From assembly GCA_029856235.1 (NCBI GenBank), contig JAHQWP010000055.1, positions 1-46,483 on the forward strand: a DNA stretch of 46,483 bases. Direction: 5' to 3'. Source of the stretch: Promethearchaeia archaeon (GTDB lineage: Archaea > Asgardarchaeota > Lokiarchaeia > Sigyniarchaeales > SOKP01). Below the pieces are notes generated by a model. It saw only the letters and a list, made by a program, of their open reading frames with translations, was not told the DNA's origin and ran no database searches. Shown in pieces: positions 31,551 to 40,431 of this stretch (positions are counted from its first letter, which is position 1; each line of letters opens with the position of its first letter). Position numbers and translations under genes: made by a program.

Positions 31551-32411
31551 TTAATTTTTCTGGTTATAATCATTCCTGCTAACCCATATCACAGCATCTC
31601 TTAGAAGCGGCCAATCTGATTCTGGATCGTAAGGTCCATTTTCTGGGTCAGGATAATCCACGCCATCTCGGTCATTATCCTCCTCTATCTCAGGATGCGT
31701 TCCTGTAATAAAAACACGCCCCTGACCATAATCACAGGTGGCCATTGATATATTCCCGGTCGCATTGTAAATCCCAAGAATAGTCACCAAGTTAGGGTCA
31801 GTGAGTTCTAGAAAACATCCTCCTTGGTAATACATAGTCATATTCTCAGGAGCTGAATCAGTTATAGAATGAGTGGTGTTGACGATATTGATAACAGCCA
31901 TTCCCCAGCCGGGTTCAGGACGTTCGGCAATTTCAAGTATAGGGCCCCAAGCAGCCGCTGGAAAGATGCCTAAATTGTTCTCCGGGCTCCCAACTTGATC
32001 CATCCAGACATTATATTCACAAGCTATATACGCCCCTTGACATATTCCTATATAACCACCACCACTTTTAACAAAACTTATTATTTTTGCTCTCCCTAAG
32101 CCTCCTAATCCTTCTTCATAAGGGATGCCATCTCCTCCAGGCATTATGACAACCTCGACTCCATTTAGAGCATCGTTCCTGATATCGTCGTCATCCATTA
32201 CTCTATATTCAATTCCTGCCCACTCGGCGAAATGGGTAAGGATAATATCCGCACCTTCAATAACACCCGGACCATTATAGATAGCAATAGTGATATTGCT
32301 TGGATTCTCGTCTGAGAGGGTCGACAATTGGAAAATGATGACTCCTAAAATAGAAACTGAGACTATTGATATTATTACAATCAATAATATGAGCGTTCTT
32401 CTGTTTTGTAT
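31551..32411 (-). CDS. Exported or membrane-anchored BPL_N-like protein (glutamine amidotransferase fold)
   Basis: About 286 aa if it starts at ATA 32411, which gives an N-terminus QNRRT followed by a 25-residue hydrophobic segment, a classic signal anchor. A GGTGAT ribosome binding site lies 6 bases before ATA. The first standard codon is TTG 32384 inside the hydrophobic stretch, which would leave no positive n-region. The mature part resembles the N-terminal domain of biotin-protein ligases (BPL_N): NITIAIYNGPGV, VVIMPGGDGIPYEEGL, GGGYIGICQGAYIACEY with a nucleophile-elbow Cys. Near the C-terminus FITGTHPEIEEDNDRDGVD is typical. It acts outside the cytoplasm; substrate unknown. Confidence 0.75.
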   Translation of the reverse strand: MQNRRTLILLIVIISIVSVSILGVIIFQLSTLSDENPSNITIAIYNGPGVIEGADIILTHFAEWAGIEYRVMDDDDIRNDALNGVEVVIMPGGDGIPYEEGLGGLGRAKIISFVKSGGGYIGICQGAYIACEYNVWMDQVGSPENNLGIFPAAAWGPILEIAERPEPGWGMAVINIVNTTHSITDSAPENMTMYYQGGCFLELTDPNLVTILGIYNATGNISMATCDYGQGRVFITGTHPEIEEDNDRDGVDYPDPENGPYDPESDWPLLRDAVIWVSRNDYNQKN

Positions 32412-32417
32412 TAGCTA

Positions 32418-32423
32418 ATCACC
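32418..32423 (-). promoter_or_regulatory. Ribosome binding site ahead of AUA in the BPL_N gene
   Basis: GGTGAT on the minus strand matches the archaeal 16S 3' end and lies 6 bases before ATA 32411. It is the main support for choosing that start. Confidence 0.5.
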
Positions 32424-32664
32424 ATCCTGAAATAAGTATCTGTAAGTATATGTTATACTAGGAATTTTTTTATCATTTAATACTAGAAATTGTAAGTATA
32501 CTTATAAAAGGTTCCTCAATTAATTAACTATAATTTATTTAATCGTTTTTCTTCTGTAATTCACGAGAATTTGTTATTTCATTTTTATCCTATGCATATC
32601 ACATTTTTAATCAACCTAAGATTTGCATAAATTAGAGAACTTTTATATTAAATGTGATAGTATC

Positions 32665-33441
32665 ATGAAAAAAATAATCGCGTTTGCTGGAAAAGGAGGC
32701 GTTGGAAAAACCACTAGCTTAGTTCTTTTTTTGAAATATATACTTGAAAAGAAAAAAGCAGAAGATATCCTTGTAATTGACTCAGATCCGGATGCTAATG
32801 TTGCTGATGTTATTGGTAAAGAGGTAAATTTTTGCGACACTATAGGAGGGAAAATGAAGGTATTGAAAGATAAAATACAAAGTCTGAAATTATCGCCCAA
32901 TACACCAAAAGGACAGTTGATCGAATCGGATGTATATAATTGCTTAATGGAAATGGACGATTTCGACCTTTTGGAGATGGGACGGCAAGAAGGAGAAGGT
33001 TGTTACTGTTTCATCAATGATGTCTTGAAGAGGGTAATTGATACTCTCTCTAAGAACTATGACTTAACGCTACTAGACTCTCCAGCGGGATTGGAGCATT
33101 TTGCGCGTAAAACTGGTCGCGATGTTACTGATCTCGTAATCGTATCCGACGCTTCGAAAATGGGTATCCACACCATGAAACGAATTTTAGAAATAATAGA
33201 CGAATTAACTCTAAAATTTGAGCGCATCTGGATATTAGGTAATCGCTTTCCCGACAATTTGAAGGATATTTTAGCGAACGAAGTTGAAAATCTGAAGAAC
33301 GATAGAGTTAAATTGCTAGGATTCATCTCTAACAACGAGGAGATAAGCAAGATCAACATAACAGGTGGCAATTTAATTGATTTACCTGAAGAAAATATGT
33401 CGTATCAAGAAGCAAAAGAGATTTTTGCCCAAATAATTTAA
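32665..33441 (+). CDS. CooC-like MinD/ParA ATPase (CO dehydrogenase maturation type)
   Basis: A 258-aa deviant-Walker P-loop ATPase. GKGGVGKTT (about 8-16) and the Asp-containing VIDSDPDANVADVIG are followed by GRQEGEGCYCFINDVL, with the CxC motif by which CooC dimers bind metal (nickel insertion into CO dehydrogenase). DLTLLDSPAGLEHFARKTGRDVTDLV also matches CooC. The CO dehydrogenase itself is not in the window. ATG at 32665 is chosen; a TTG at 32623 would add an unneeded tail. Confidence 0.85.
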   Translation: MKKIIAFAGKGGVGKTTSLVLFLKYILEKKKAEDILVIDSDPDANVADVIGKEVNFCDTIGGKMKVLKDKIQSLKLSPNTPKGQLIESDVYNCLMEMDDFDLLEMGRQEGEGCYCFINDVLKRVIDTLSKNYDLTLLDSPAGLEHFARKTGRDVTDLVIVSDASKMGIHTMKRILEIIDELTLKFERIWILGNRFPDNLKDILANEVENLKNDRVKLLGFISNNEEISKINITGGNLIDLPEENMSYQEAKEIFAQII

Positions 33442-33442
33442 A

Positions 33443-34111
33443 CTAGAGAAACTCATTAATTTTTTTATTTTGAGACGTATAGCGCTTCTCTACTCCATTT
33501 TTCATTCCTGGAAGCTTGAAGCATTTATCGGGAATCATACTTTTGAAATAGCGAGCGTTCTCTCTTTCTACGATATTTTGTGAATTATATAGTGACTCGA
33601 AAATTTCTTTGCCAGAAAATTGAATGTCTTCAAAATAAGGGATAATTGGGCGCCCATTACTTATTTTTTCAACAGTTTCTTTAAGAGGAAGCTTAACTTC
33701 TCTAATTTTCCCTTTCTCATTGATAATTCCAGTGCTTTGAGTATGTTCGTTATAGAGACAAATTATGCACTGTGGCCATCTCTCATGAAAATATTTCAAT
33801 ACATTATCCATTACATGATGTTTGAGTAATACAATTCCATATAATACGCCATGTTTATTAATTTCTGTTCGTGTAAACTGTTTAGCTCGATAAGCCTCAG
33901 TATTTACTTCTCTCATCATTCTTATAATTTTCTTTGCCATGGCTGTTCCTGAGTTTCGCAAGGATACTTCTGGTATTGTCATTACTTGTTTTAGTAAACC
34001 TAGATGGAACTTAGAGTGTCGGGGAAGATTGGCGATTAGTTCCTCCCTAGAATAGCCTTTTGCTCGTCCTACTACTTTTAGTGAATCTTCACATTTCCTT
34101 TCATTTTTCAT
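33443..34111 (-). CDS. DUF4130/TIGR03915-like protein, partner of the radical SAM enzyme
   Basis: A 222-aa protein that I recognise mainly by neighbourhood and weak motifs: in many bacteria and some archaea a TIGR03916 radical SAM protein is followed by a DUF4130 (TIGR03915) protein. The helical N-terminus (GYSREELIANLPRHSKFHLGLLKQ), LLKHHVMDNVLKYFHERWPQCIICLYNE, and the tail ENARYFKSMIPDKCFKLPG fit that family loosely. It starts 12 bases after the radical SAM gene. The family is predicted to act in DNA modification or repair, sometimes fused to uracil-DNA glycosylase. Confidence 0.55.
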   Translation of the reverse strand: MKNERKCEDSLKVVGRAKGYSREELIANLPRHSKFHLGLLKQVMTIPEVSLRNSGTAMAKKIIRMMREVNTEAYRAKQFTRTEINKHGVLYGIVLLKHHVMDNVLKYFHERWPQCIICLYNEHTQSTGIINEKGKIREVKLPLKETVEKISNGRPIIPYFEDIQFSGKEIFESLYNSQNIVERENARYFKSMIPDKCFKLPGMKNGVEKRYTSQNKKINEFL

Positions 34112-34123
34112 TATTTGACCTCT

Positions 34124-35416
34124 CTAATTTATAAAATGCTGAATTGTGGTTTGACTGTTTCCATTTATTTTTAGATACGGATCAGCACGTTTTAATATTA
34201 TCCCAATTGATTTAAGATCTTGCCGGCGATTAAAAGATATTTTTTGTGCTCTCAGATTAATAATTCTTTTTGCAGATATTGGACCTATCCCGGGCACTCT
34301 TAATAAATCTTGGTAAGATGCAGTATTGGGGTCTACACGTCCACGATCTTTAAAATATTCCTCAGCAAGGTGAATTTTTGGATCTCCACTTGGTAAATTC
34401 CCCTCTTCATTAATAACTTCTTTCAAATCGTTTAATTTGTAATGATATATTCTCAATAGCCAATCTGTTTGATACAATCGATGTTCTCTTTCTAAAGGAG
34501 CTGCTTGTTTTGTTGATAAAGGAGTACCTTCTATTGGGATAAACGAAGAAAAATAGGCGCGTCTTAAATCAATCTTTTTATAATCGTTATCGATCCTCTT
34601 AAGCAAATCCCAATCAGTTTCATGTTCAGCTGCTCCGATAACAAACTGCGTAGTTTGGCCACTATTAAGGATTGGAGCACCATCCCAACGAAATTTTTTA
34701 TATCCATCTTCTCTGCGATCCTTAATCATCTTTTCTTGGAATTTTAACTCCTTATCCTGCTTTTGATCTTTCATTATTTTTAAAGCTTCATCGTTATGTC
34801 TAATGCGAATCTGCTTAAGCCATCTTTGGCGTAAAATAATATCATTATGAAAATCTTTTTGTTCGGCAATTTCAGCAAGGTGTTCTTTAGTAGATGCTTC
34901 TGAATTTATTGAAATCCTATCAGAAAGGGTTATAGCTTCTTTCAAAAGGGATTGACTAACCCCAGGTAGCGCTTTAAAATGAACGTATCCTTTAAACTTA
35001 TATTTAAACCTCAAGAGTCGAATAGCTTCAAGCATATCCTCTGTAGTTCCATCAGCACTCCCACAGACTCCTGATGAGATAAAGACGCCTTCAACTACGT
35101 TCATAGAGTATAATTTCATGAATGTGCGAGCATATTCTTCGGGAGTAAAACTGAGTCTCTTTTTGCAATTATGAGAAAAACAATACTTACAACTATAGAT
35201 ACACTTATTAGTATAAAGCGTTTTAAATAAACTCATACAACGACCATCTGGGGTATAACTATGACAAATACCCGCACTAGCTGTATTACCTATAAAATCC
35301 TTGGAATCTCCAAAGAGTTTTGGATATTTATCCGTACGACTAGATGCCGTGCTAGCACATATATCATACTTAGAATTTTCTCCTAAAATTCGGATCTTTT
35401 CTAAAGTAGACGGCAA
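34124..35416 (-). CDS. Radical SAM protein of the putative DNA modification/repair type (TIGR03916)
   Basis: A 430-aa radical SAM enzyme. The [4Fe-4S]/SAM motif is C-x3-C-x2-C in NKCIYSCKYCFSHNC. It starts MPSTLEKIRILGENSKYD and includes ASSRTDKYP, typical of TIGR03916. The C-terminus has a helix-hairpin-helix DNA-binding module (LLRVPGIGPISAKRIINLRA, about 365-385). The TTG start has GAGGGG 4 bases upstream. Chemistry is unknown; the pairing with the DUF4130-like gene suggests a nucleic-acid lesion or base substrate. Confidence 0.85.
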   Translation of the reverse strand: MPSTLEKIRILGENSKYDICASTASSRTDKYPKLFGDSKDFIGNTASAGICHSYTPDGRCMSLFKTLYTNKCIYSCKYCFSHNCKKRLSFTPEEYARTFMKLYSMNVVEGVFISSGVCGSADGTTEDMLEAIRLLRFKYKFKGYVHFKALPGVSQSLLKEAITLSDRISINSEASTKEHLAEIAEQKDFHNDIILRQRWLKQIRIRHNDEALKIMKDQKQDKELKFQEKMIKDRREDGYKKFRWDGAPILNSGQTTQFVIGAAEHETDWDLLKRIDNDYKKIDLRRAYFSSFIPIEGTPLSTKQAAPLEREHRLYQTDWLLRIYHYKLNDLKEVINEEGNLPSGDPKIHLAEEYFKDRGRVDPNTASYQDLLRVPGIGPISAKRIINLRAQKISFNRRQDLKSIGIILKRADPYLKINGNSQTTIQHFIN

Positions 35417-35568
35417 TTTACCCCTCGCAATTTAAATTATGTTAATTACTGCTATGCTATCTCTTGAAAATTAATTTATAAGTAGGGGGACTAACATAAA
35501 TTATAGTTTATGAATTGTTTAATAAAAAGAAAATATTCTTTCATGAATGAATTTTCAAATTTGGTAAG

Positions 35569-35961
35569 ATGGTAACATTTTTTAGTCGAATTTATTATCT
35601 TCTAGGTATGGATGCGTCTTTTGATGAAGATGACGATTTTGATGACGATGATTCTGATGAAGATGATTTTGATGGAGTTAGGGACACAGATGGGGATGGG
35701 TTCAGTAATGATTATGAAGAATTAATCGGATCTGATCCTCAAGATCCTACGGATTTACCTTTCTATCCCTATGAAGATCTCACAGAAACTTTTCCAAAAA
35801 AAATAAAATCTAAATCATTACCTACTGCAGAAGAGGAAAATCAACAACCAATAAGACTAGCGAGAGGTAGTCCAACTAGAAATAGATGCCTTTTATTTCT
35901 GATTTTATTCATTTTCTTCATGATTTTAACTCCATTTATCGTTTTTATCATACTTTCTTAA
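35569..35961 (+). CDS. Acidic calcium-motif protein with C-terminal membrane anchor
   Basis: A 130-aa protein. Residues 17-38 form an Asp/Glu-only stretch, followed by DTDGDGFSNDYEELIGSDP (about 40-58), a thrombospondin-type-3 or EF-hand-like calcium loop with regularly spaced Asp. The middle is polar. The C-terminus has one hydrophobic helix (about 106-129) preceded by Arg residues (RLARGSPTRNR), giving a tail-anchored topology with the acidic part cytosolic or, if inverted, outside. No signal peptide. Unknown function. An in-frame ATG at 35608 (MDASFDED) is an alternative start. Confidence 0.5.
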   Translation: MVTFFSRIYYLLGMDASFDEDDDFDDDDSDEDDFDGVRDTDGDGFSNDYEELIGSDPQDPTDLPFYPYEDLTETFPKKIKSKSLPTAEEENQQPIRLARGSPTRNRCLLFLILFIFFMILTPFIVFIILS

Positions 35962-36201
35962 TGTGAATTTCATTTTAAACAAACTTAAATCTATTTTTAG
36001 TATTACAAATGAAAAGAATTATTGGTACAAATTTAGATGCTCGACCCATATAAATTACCCGATCATGCGTTGTAGATTGAATATATCTTGAATAGGTAAA
36101 AATGAATGAATTTTAATTTTTTCTTTCAAAGATTTTAAATAACAGCTTTCAGATAAATATTATGATGAATTTGTCAAAAATAATTCATTAGTACATAATA
36201 A

Positions 36202-36903
36202 ATGCTAAAGAAAAACCATCACAATGCGAGTATTATGAATTTAAAGCGAAATAAATTTAGGAAAACACTAATTTCAGATAAAACGATCAATTCGTTAAAA
36301 AGTGAAAAAGGTTGGCTAGGGAAAGGTTCAAATATCGACCCCATTATTATTAATGATTTAAAAAATTTATCCCCGAACTTAATGATACATCGCAATACTC
36401 TACATTACACTATTAAGAATCTTATCATCTACAATTTATCGTGTCGCTACACTCAAAATATCACGATCGAAAATTGCACAATTTACACAATTGAAATTAA
36501 AGGCTGTTATAATATAACTCTAGTAAACAATAAAATCTTAAATCTTAAAATAGTGGATTCTAAAGGAAACACCTTTATAGGTAATAAACTCTCGCAAAGT
36601 CAAAAACTAAAACATAACATTGATAAACCTGCAATTAGTCCTCTCAGTAGGCAGATAGGAAGCCCTCTTACTTGTTGCCTTGCTTTCACAACAGCTTCGG
36701 CATTTTTTTCAGGAACCGTCTTTTGGTTTATGGGTTTTATTCCGTTAGGTTTGCTTGCATTAATGAATTATTTAACCTACACTAGGAGAAAAAGAATAAA
36801 GGACAAAAAAGAAAATATTTATATTAATAACACTGAGCTTGAAAATAAAAATGCGAGCTTAAATGAAATTATAAGCCATTATAAGGACTTTGATAAGGTT
36901 TAA
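36202..36903 (+). CDS. Short beta-helix-like protein with two C-terminal membrane helices
   Basis: A 233-aa protein. Residues 65-140 show the repeating pattern of NosD-like parallel beta-helix turns (NLIIYNLSC, NITIENCTIY, NITLVNNKIL, NTFIGNKLS; about 20 residues per turn), too few for a full helix. Two hydrophobic segments (about 152-190) precede a basic cluster (YTRRKRIKDKKE) and a polar tail. No signal peptide at the N-terminus. It may be a membrane scaffold; I do not recognise a family. Confidence 0.45.
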   Translation: MLKKNHHNASIMNLKRNKFRKTLISDKTINSLKSEKGWLGKGSNIDPIIINDLKNLSPNLMIHRNTLHYTIKNLIIYNLSCRYTQNITIENCTIYTIEIKGCYNITLVNNKILNLKIVDSKGNTFIGNKLSQSQKLKHNIDKPAISPLSRQIGSPLTCCLAFTTASAFFSGTVFWFMGFIPLGLLALMNYLTYTRRKRIKDKKENIYINNTELENKNASLNEIISHYKDFDKV

Positions 36904-37001
36904 TTTCATTGAGGATGTTGAATTTTTTAAAAAACTTGATTAATTATATTAATTAGTAGTACTAATCAGAATACTAAATTAAACTGGAGTACAGAATTAG
37001 A

Positions 37002-38819
37002 ATGCCTTATTATACTGGAGGAGAAATAATTACAAAATATTTGATAAAAGAAGGTATGAAGTATGTTATAGGGATACCTGGTCATGGGAATTTACCTCTA
37101 GTTGATGCCTTTTATAAGGATAGGGATAAACTGCAATTGATTCAACCTAAACAGGAGATGTCGGGAGTACACCTTGCTGTAGGATATTATAGAGTCACAG
37201 GTAAGCCATTATGTGTTTTCACATCGATAGGACCTGGGGCAATTAATACTGCAATTGGTATCGCTGATGCTTATGTAGATTCCTTTCCTTGTCTTGTAAT
37301 CACAGGAGATACCCATGTACATATGAGAGGGAAGGGAGTACTACAAGAAATTGAAAGACATAAAGATTCGAATATGCCAAAAATCCTAGAGCCTATCGTA
37401 AAACGTAGTTTTGAGGTTGATACCGTAGGGCAGCTACCAACAGTAATGCAAAGAGCATTTAATATCATGTTAACAGGGCGGAAAGGTCCTGTCCACATTG
37501 ATCTTCCTATGGATGTGCAAGCAAATGCTATTGAAATAGAAATTCCAGAACCTTTTGAAAGAAGATCTCAAGGAAGAATAATGGGTGATTCAGAGATGAT
37601 TAAGAAAGCTGCTAATTTACTAAAGGATTCAAAAAGACCAGTTCTATTCATTGGCGGAGGAGCAATCAGTTCAAATGCTTTTAACGACGTAAAAACTTTG
37701 GCTGAAAAAATCGGAGCTGCTGTAGTTGTAACTATGATGGGAAAAGACATTATAGATAACTCTCATCTTTTATATTGTTGGTCAGCTGGTTCAAAAGGTA
37801 CTACAATCGGCTTAAACATGGCAACTAAAGCAGACGTAATTCTTGCTTTAGGTTGCAGATTTGCAGATGAAACAACTAGTTCATACAAAAATGGAATTAG
37901 TTTTACCATTCCACCAACAAAATTAATTCACATAGATATAGATCCTCACGAAATTGGTAAAAACTACCCCGTATCACTAGGGATTGTAGGAGATATTAAA
38001 GCTTGTTTAGGGCAGATTTTAGAAGAACTCCGCGATTATTCAATTGACTATATGACAACCAACTATTTTAAAGAAATACAAGAAGAGAAAAAGAAATGGT
38101 TCGATTTTCTTGACGAGTATCGAGATGATTTAAAAGTACCTGTAATGATTTCCACCGTTCTAAGAGAAATTCGTAAATTTTTCGATCGTGATGCTGTAAT
38201 AGTGACAAGTTCTGGGAATGTTCAAGCTCAAATGCTACAAGAACTAGAATTTTATGAACCAAAGACTTGTCTTACTGCGGGAGGGTTCTCAACAATGGGA
38301 TATAGCGTTCCAGCGGCAATAGGTGCAAAATTAGGTTCTATTGATATTGGAAAACCAAACAGACAAGTTGTAGCTCTTGTAGGAGATGGTGATTTCATGA
38401 TGACTATATCCGAAATATCTATCGCGGTGCAACTTGGATTGGATAATATTTATTTCGTTGTTTTGAACAATCATGGCTGGATTGCTATTAAAGACTTGCA
38501 ACAAACTGCCTTTGGGGAGGATCGTGGCTACGGAACAGCTTTCGAAGATAAGGATGGGAACTCTTACACTCCAGATTTCGCTAAAATAGGTGAAGCGTTT
38601 GGTTGTTATGCTGAAAAACTCTCAAAAAAAGAAGAGATTATTCCCGCGTTAGAAAGAGCTTCTAATTCAGGAAAGCCTAATGTTATTGAAATAGAAGTAC
38701 AAAGACAATTCCCTTATACTGGCTCCCCAGCTGTTGGCTGGTGGGATGTACCGCGCCCCGTTTATTTAAAAGAGCAGAGAAAACAATATGAAGAAGAAAT
38801 CAAAGACGAAAAACTCTAA
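37002..38819 (+). CDS. Thiamine diphosphate enzyme, IolD/acetolactate-synthase-like
   Basis: A 605-aa ThDP enzyme with the three usual domains: Pyr domain with the activating Glu in QPKQEMSGVHLAVGYYR; central transhydrogenase-like domain from about 190; PP domain with GDGDFMMTISE through VVLNNHG binding Mg-ThDP. The C-terminus PAVGWWDVPRPVYLKEQRKQ resembles IolD (trihydroxycyclohexanedione hydrolase) more than acetolactate synthase, which usually lacks the WWDVP-type segment. No iol genes adjoin, and no acetolactate synthase small subunit is present. The reaction is therefore uncertain between IolD-like and acetolactate-like. Confidence 0.75.
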   Translation: MPYYTGGEIITKYLIKEGMKYVIGIPGHGNLPLVDAFYKDRDKLQLIQPKQEMSGVHLAVGYYRVTGKPLCVFTSIGPGAINTAIGIADAYVDSFPCLVITGDTHVHMRGKGVLQEIERHKDSNMPKILEPIVKRSFEVDTVGQLPTVMQRAFNIMLTGRKGPVHIDLPMDVQANAIEIEIPEPFERRSQGRIMGDSEMIKKAANLLKDSKRPVLFIGGGAISSNAFNDVKTLAEKIGAAVVVTMMGKDIIDNSHLLYCWSAGSKGTTIGLNMATKADVILALGCRFADETTSSYKNGISFTIPPTKLIHIDIDPHEIGKNYPVSLGIVGDIKACLGQILEELRDYSIDYMTTNYFKEIQEEKKKWFDFLDEYRDDLKVPVMISTVLREIRKFFDRDAVIVTSSGNVQAQMLQELEFYEPKTCLTAGGFSTMGYSVPAAIGAKLGSIDIGKPNRQVVALVGDGDFMMTISEISIAVQLGLDNIYFVVLNNHGWIAIKDLQQTAFGEDRGYGTAFEDKDGNSYTPDFAKIGEAFGCYAEKLSKKEEIIPALERASNSGKPNVIEIEVQRQFPYTGSPAVGWWDVPRPVYLKEQRKQYEEEIKDEKL

Positions 38820-38878
38820 CTGTGATATTATATGCCTGCTAAAGATTATTCGGAATTATTCTACTACTCTAATATTAA

Positions 38879-40405
38879 TTATTTGTAAATAGCATAATTT
38901 TCTTCTAAGTTTTTCCTAAGGTTTTGTGAAAGATTGAATCTTTTAGCATAAAACTCAAAAATGATATTGTCGATTAATTTCTGTTCCTCTGTATAATTGT
39001 AGGATAAATTTTTCTTTAAATTTTCTATTATTTGTTTAACCAGTAAACTTACAGCTTGTTGTGTTTCTTTATCCGGTTTTATAAAAGGTAACGAGTGTAT
39101 TCCCGTTAGTTGAATACTGTTAGTATTATTTAAAATTCCTTTTGATAAATAGTTGTATAATGAACTATTCAATAAACCTAAAAAATATTCAATTGAGATT
39201 GAACTATCCTGAATGATAAATCCCATAGCTTTATTAGAATCCCAATAGCATCCCTCAGGCATATAACGCGCGGCTAATCTTGAACTAACACCACTAATTA
39301 CGATACCTTTTTTTTCAAAAGGAACGGATTTGGGAATGTCATATATTTGTATTGATTCTCGTTCCCAATCTAGAGCCTCCATAATAGGTCTATAATATTG
39401 ATCCCCACCGCCTCTTTTCAAATAAGGTTTCCAGCTTCCTGATTCCAGATCCGTTCTAGGAATGACCTTATATTTCTCACTTCTACTTTTATTTTTGCTT
39501 TTCTTTCTAAATATGTTTGCGAGTTCAGTGTCCTCAATCGCAGCAATGAATTTCTTATTGTTATGAGTGTGCATCCCGATGTAACCCTTGATAAAAAGTT
39601 CCAACATAGGTGCGTTTTCGAACATATCTAATATTTGGTCTTCAGCATTCACGAAAAATATATTAAAAGGGAGAGTTTTGTAGCTTTTCTGTTTAATCTC
39701 GGTAACTCTTGGAGGTTTCCAATACTCCTCCTCATTTTTAATACGCGGAATAATTTTCATTATGTTATTATCCCGAATTTGGCTGTTTTCCTCTTTGGAA
39801 AGTTTCGTAAGAGTAATAATTACAGAGTAAATGCTTACATTTTGCTTATCAAACAAATTAATGGGGGCAAGTAAAATTTCATTTATAATGCAGTTATCAA
39901 GGATAAATTTTCTTAATTTAAAATGAGTGCTTAAAGTTAAAAATGAATCGCTAGTGATGAAGCCTAATTTCCCACCCTCTTTTAATCGCCATATACTATT
40001 TACTATAAACATCGAATATGTTTCGTGAGCATTAATCTTACCATAAATTTGTTTCAGTTTAACTCTATTTTCCCTCACATAGCTACTTGCTTTATTTAAA
40101 TAAGGGGGATTTCCAACAATAAAATCGTATTCACCATAACACTCTGAATTAAAAGAGAGTAAATTGTCTAGAATTTTGAACTTTACTCCTAAACTTTCGA
40201 TAACAGCCTTATAATCCGGGTTTATGTCATGACAAAAGATTTGAGATTGATTAACACCGGCTTTTAATAAAGATTTGATAAAAATTCCAGGACCCACACA
40301 CGGATCTAATACTTTTTGATTCTCTGAAATAGCACCTAATTTTGATACTATATAATCTGCGGTTTTAGGGGGTGTTAAGACCACACCTAGTTCCTTTTCG
40401 TTCAA
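38879..40405 (-). CDS. Solitary N6-adenine DNA methyltransferase
   Basis: A 508-aa methyltransferase with the class-I layout of type I/IIG enzymes: motif X region GVVLTPPKTADYIVSKLG, SAM-binding DPCVGPGIFIKSLL (about 34-47), catalytic NPPYLN (99-104). The C-terminal half (about 250-450) resembles a TaqI-like target recognition domain with PFIKPDKE. No restriction nuclease or specificity subunit is next to it. The start codon is uncertain: TTG 40405 is the first standard codon, but the frame is open upstream to within the M28 stop. It may regulate chromosome biology or be a defence remnant. Confidence 0.82.
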   Translation of the reverse strand: MNEKELGVVLTPPKTADYIVSKLGAISENQKVLDPCVGPGIFIKSLLKAGVNQSQIFCHDINPDYKAVIESLGVKFKILDNLLSFNSECYGEYDFIVGNPPYLNKASSYVRENRVKLKQIYGKINAHETYSMFIVNSIWRLKEGGKLGFITSDSFLTLSTHFKLRKFILDNCIINEILLAPINLFDKQNVSIYSVIITLTKLSKEENSQIRDNNIMKIIPRIKNEEEYWKPPRVTEIKQKSYKTLPFNIFFVNAEDQILDMFENAPMLELFIKGYIGMHTHNNKKFIAAIEDTELANIFRKKSKNKSRSEKYKVIPRTDLESGSWKPYLKRGGGDQYYRPIMEALDWERESIQIYDIPKSVPFEKKGIVISGVSSRLAARYMPEGCYWDSNKAMGFIIQDSSISIEYFLGLLNSSLYNYLSKGILNNTNSIQLTGIHSLPFIKPDKETQQAVSLLVKQIIENLKKNLSYNYTEEQKLIDNIIFEFYAKRFNLSQNLRKNLEENYAIYK

Positions 40406-40431
40406 ATCTGCATTGGTTAAATCTTTTATAT

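Noticed and set aside
32623-32664. Longer start (TTG) for the CooC-like protein
   Set aside because: ATG at 32665 gives the family-typical MKKIIAFAGKGG start; the extra residues have no family counterpart.
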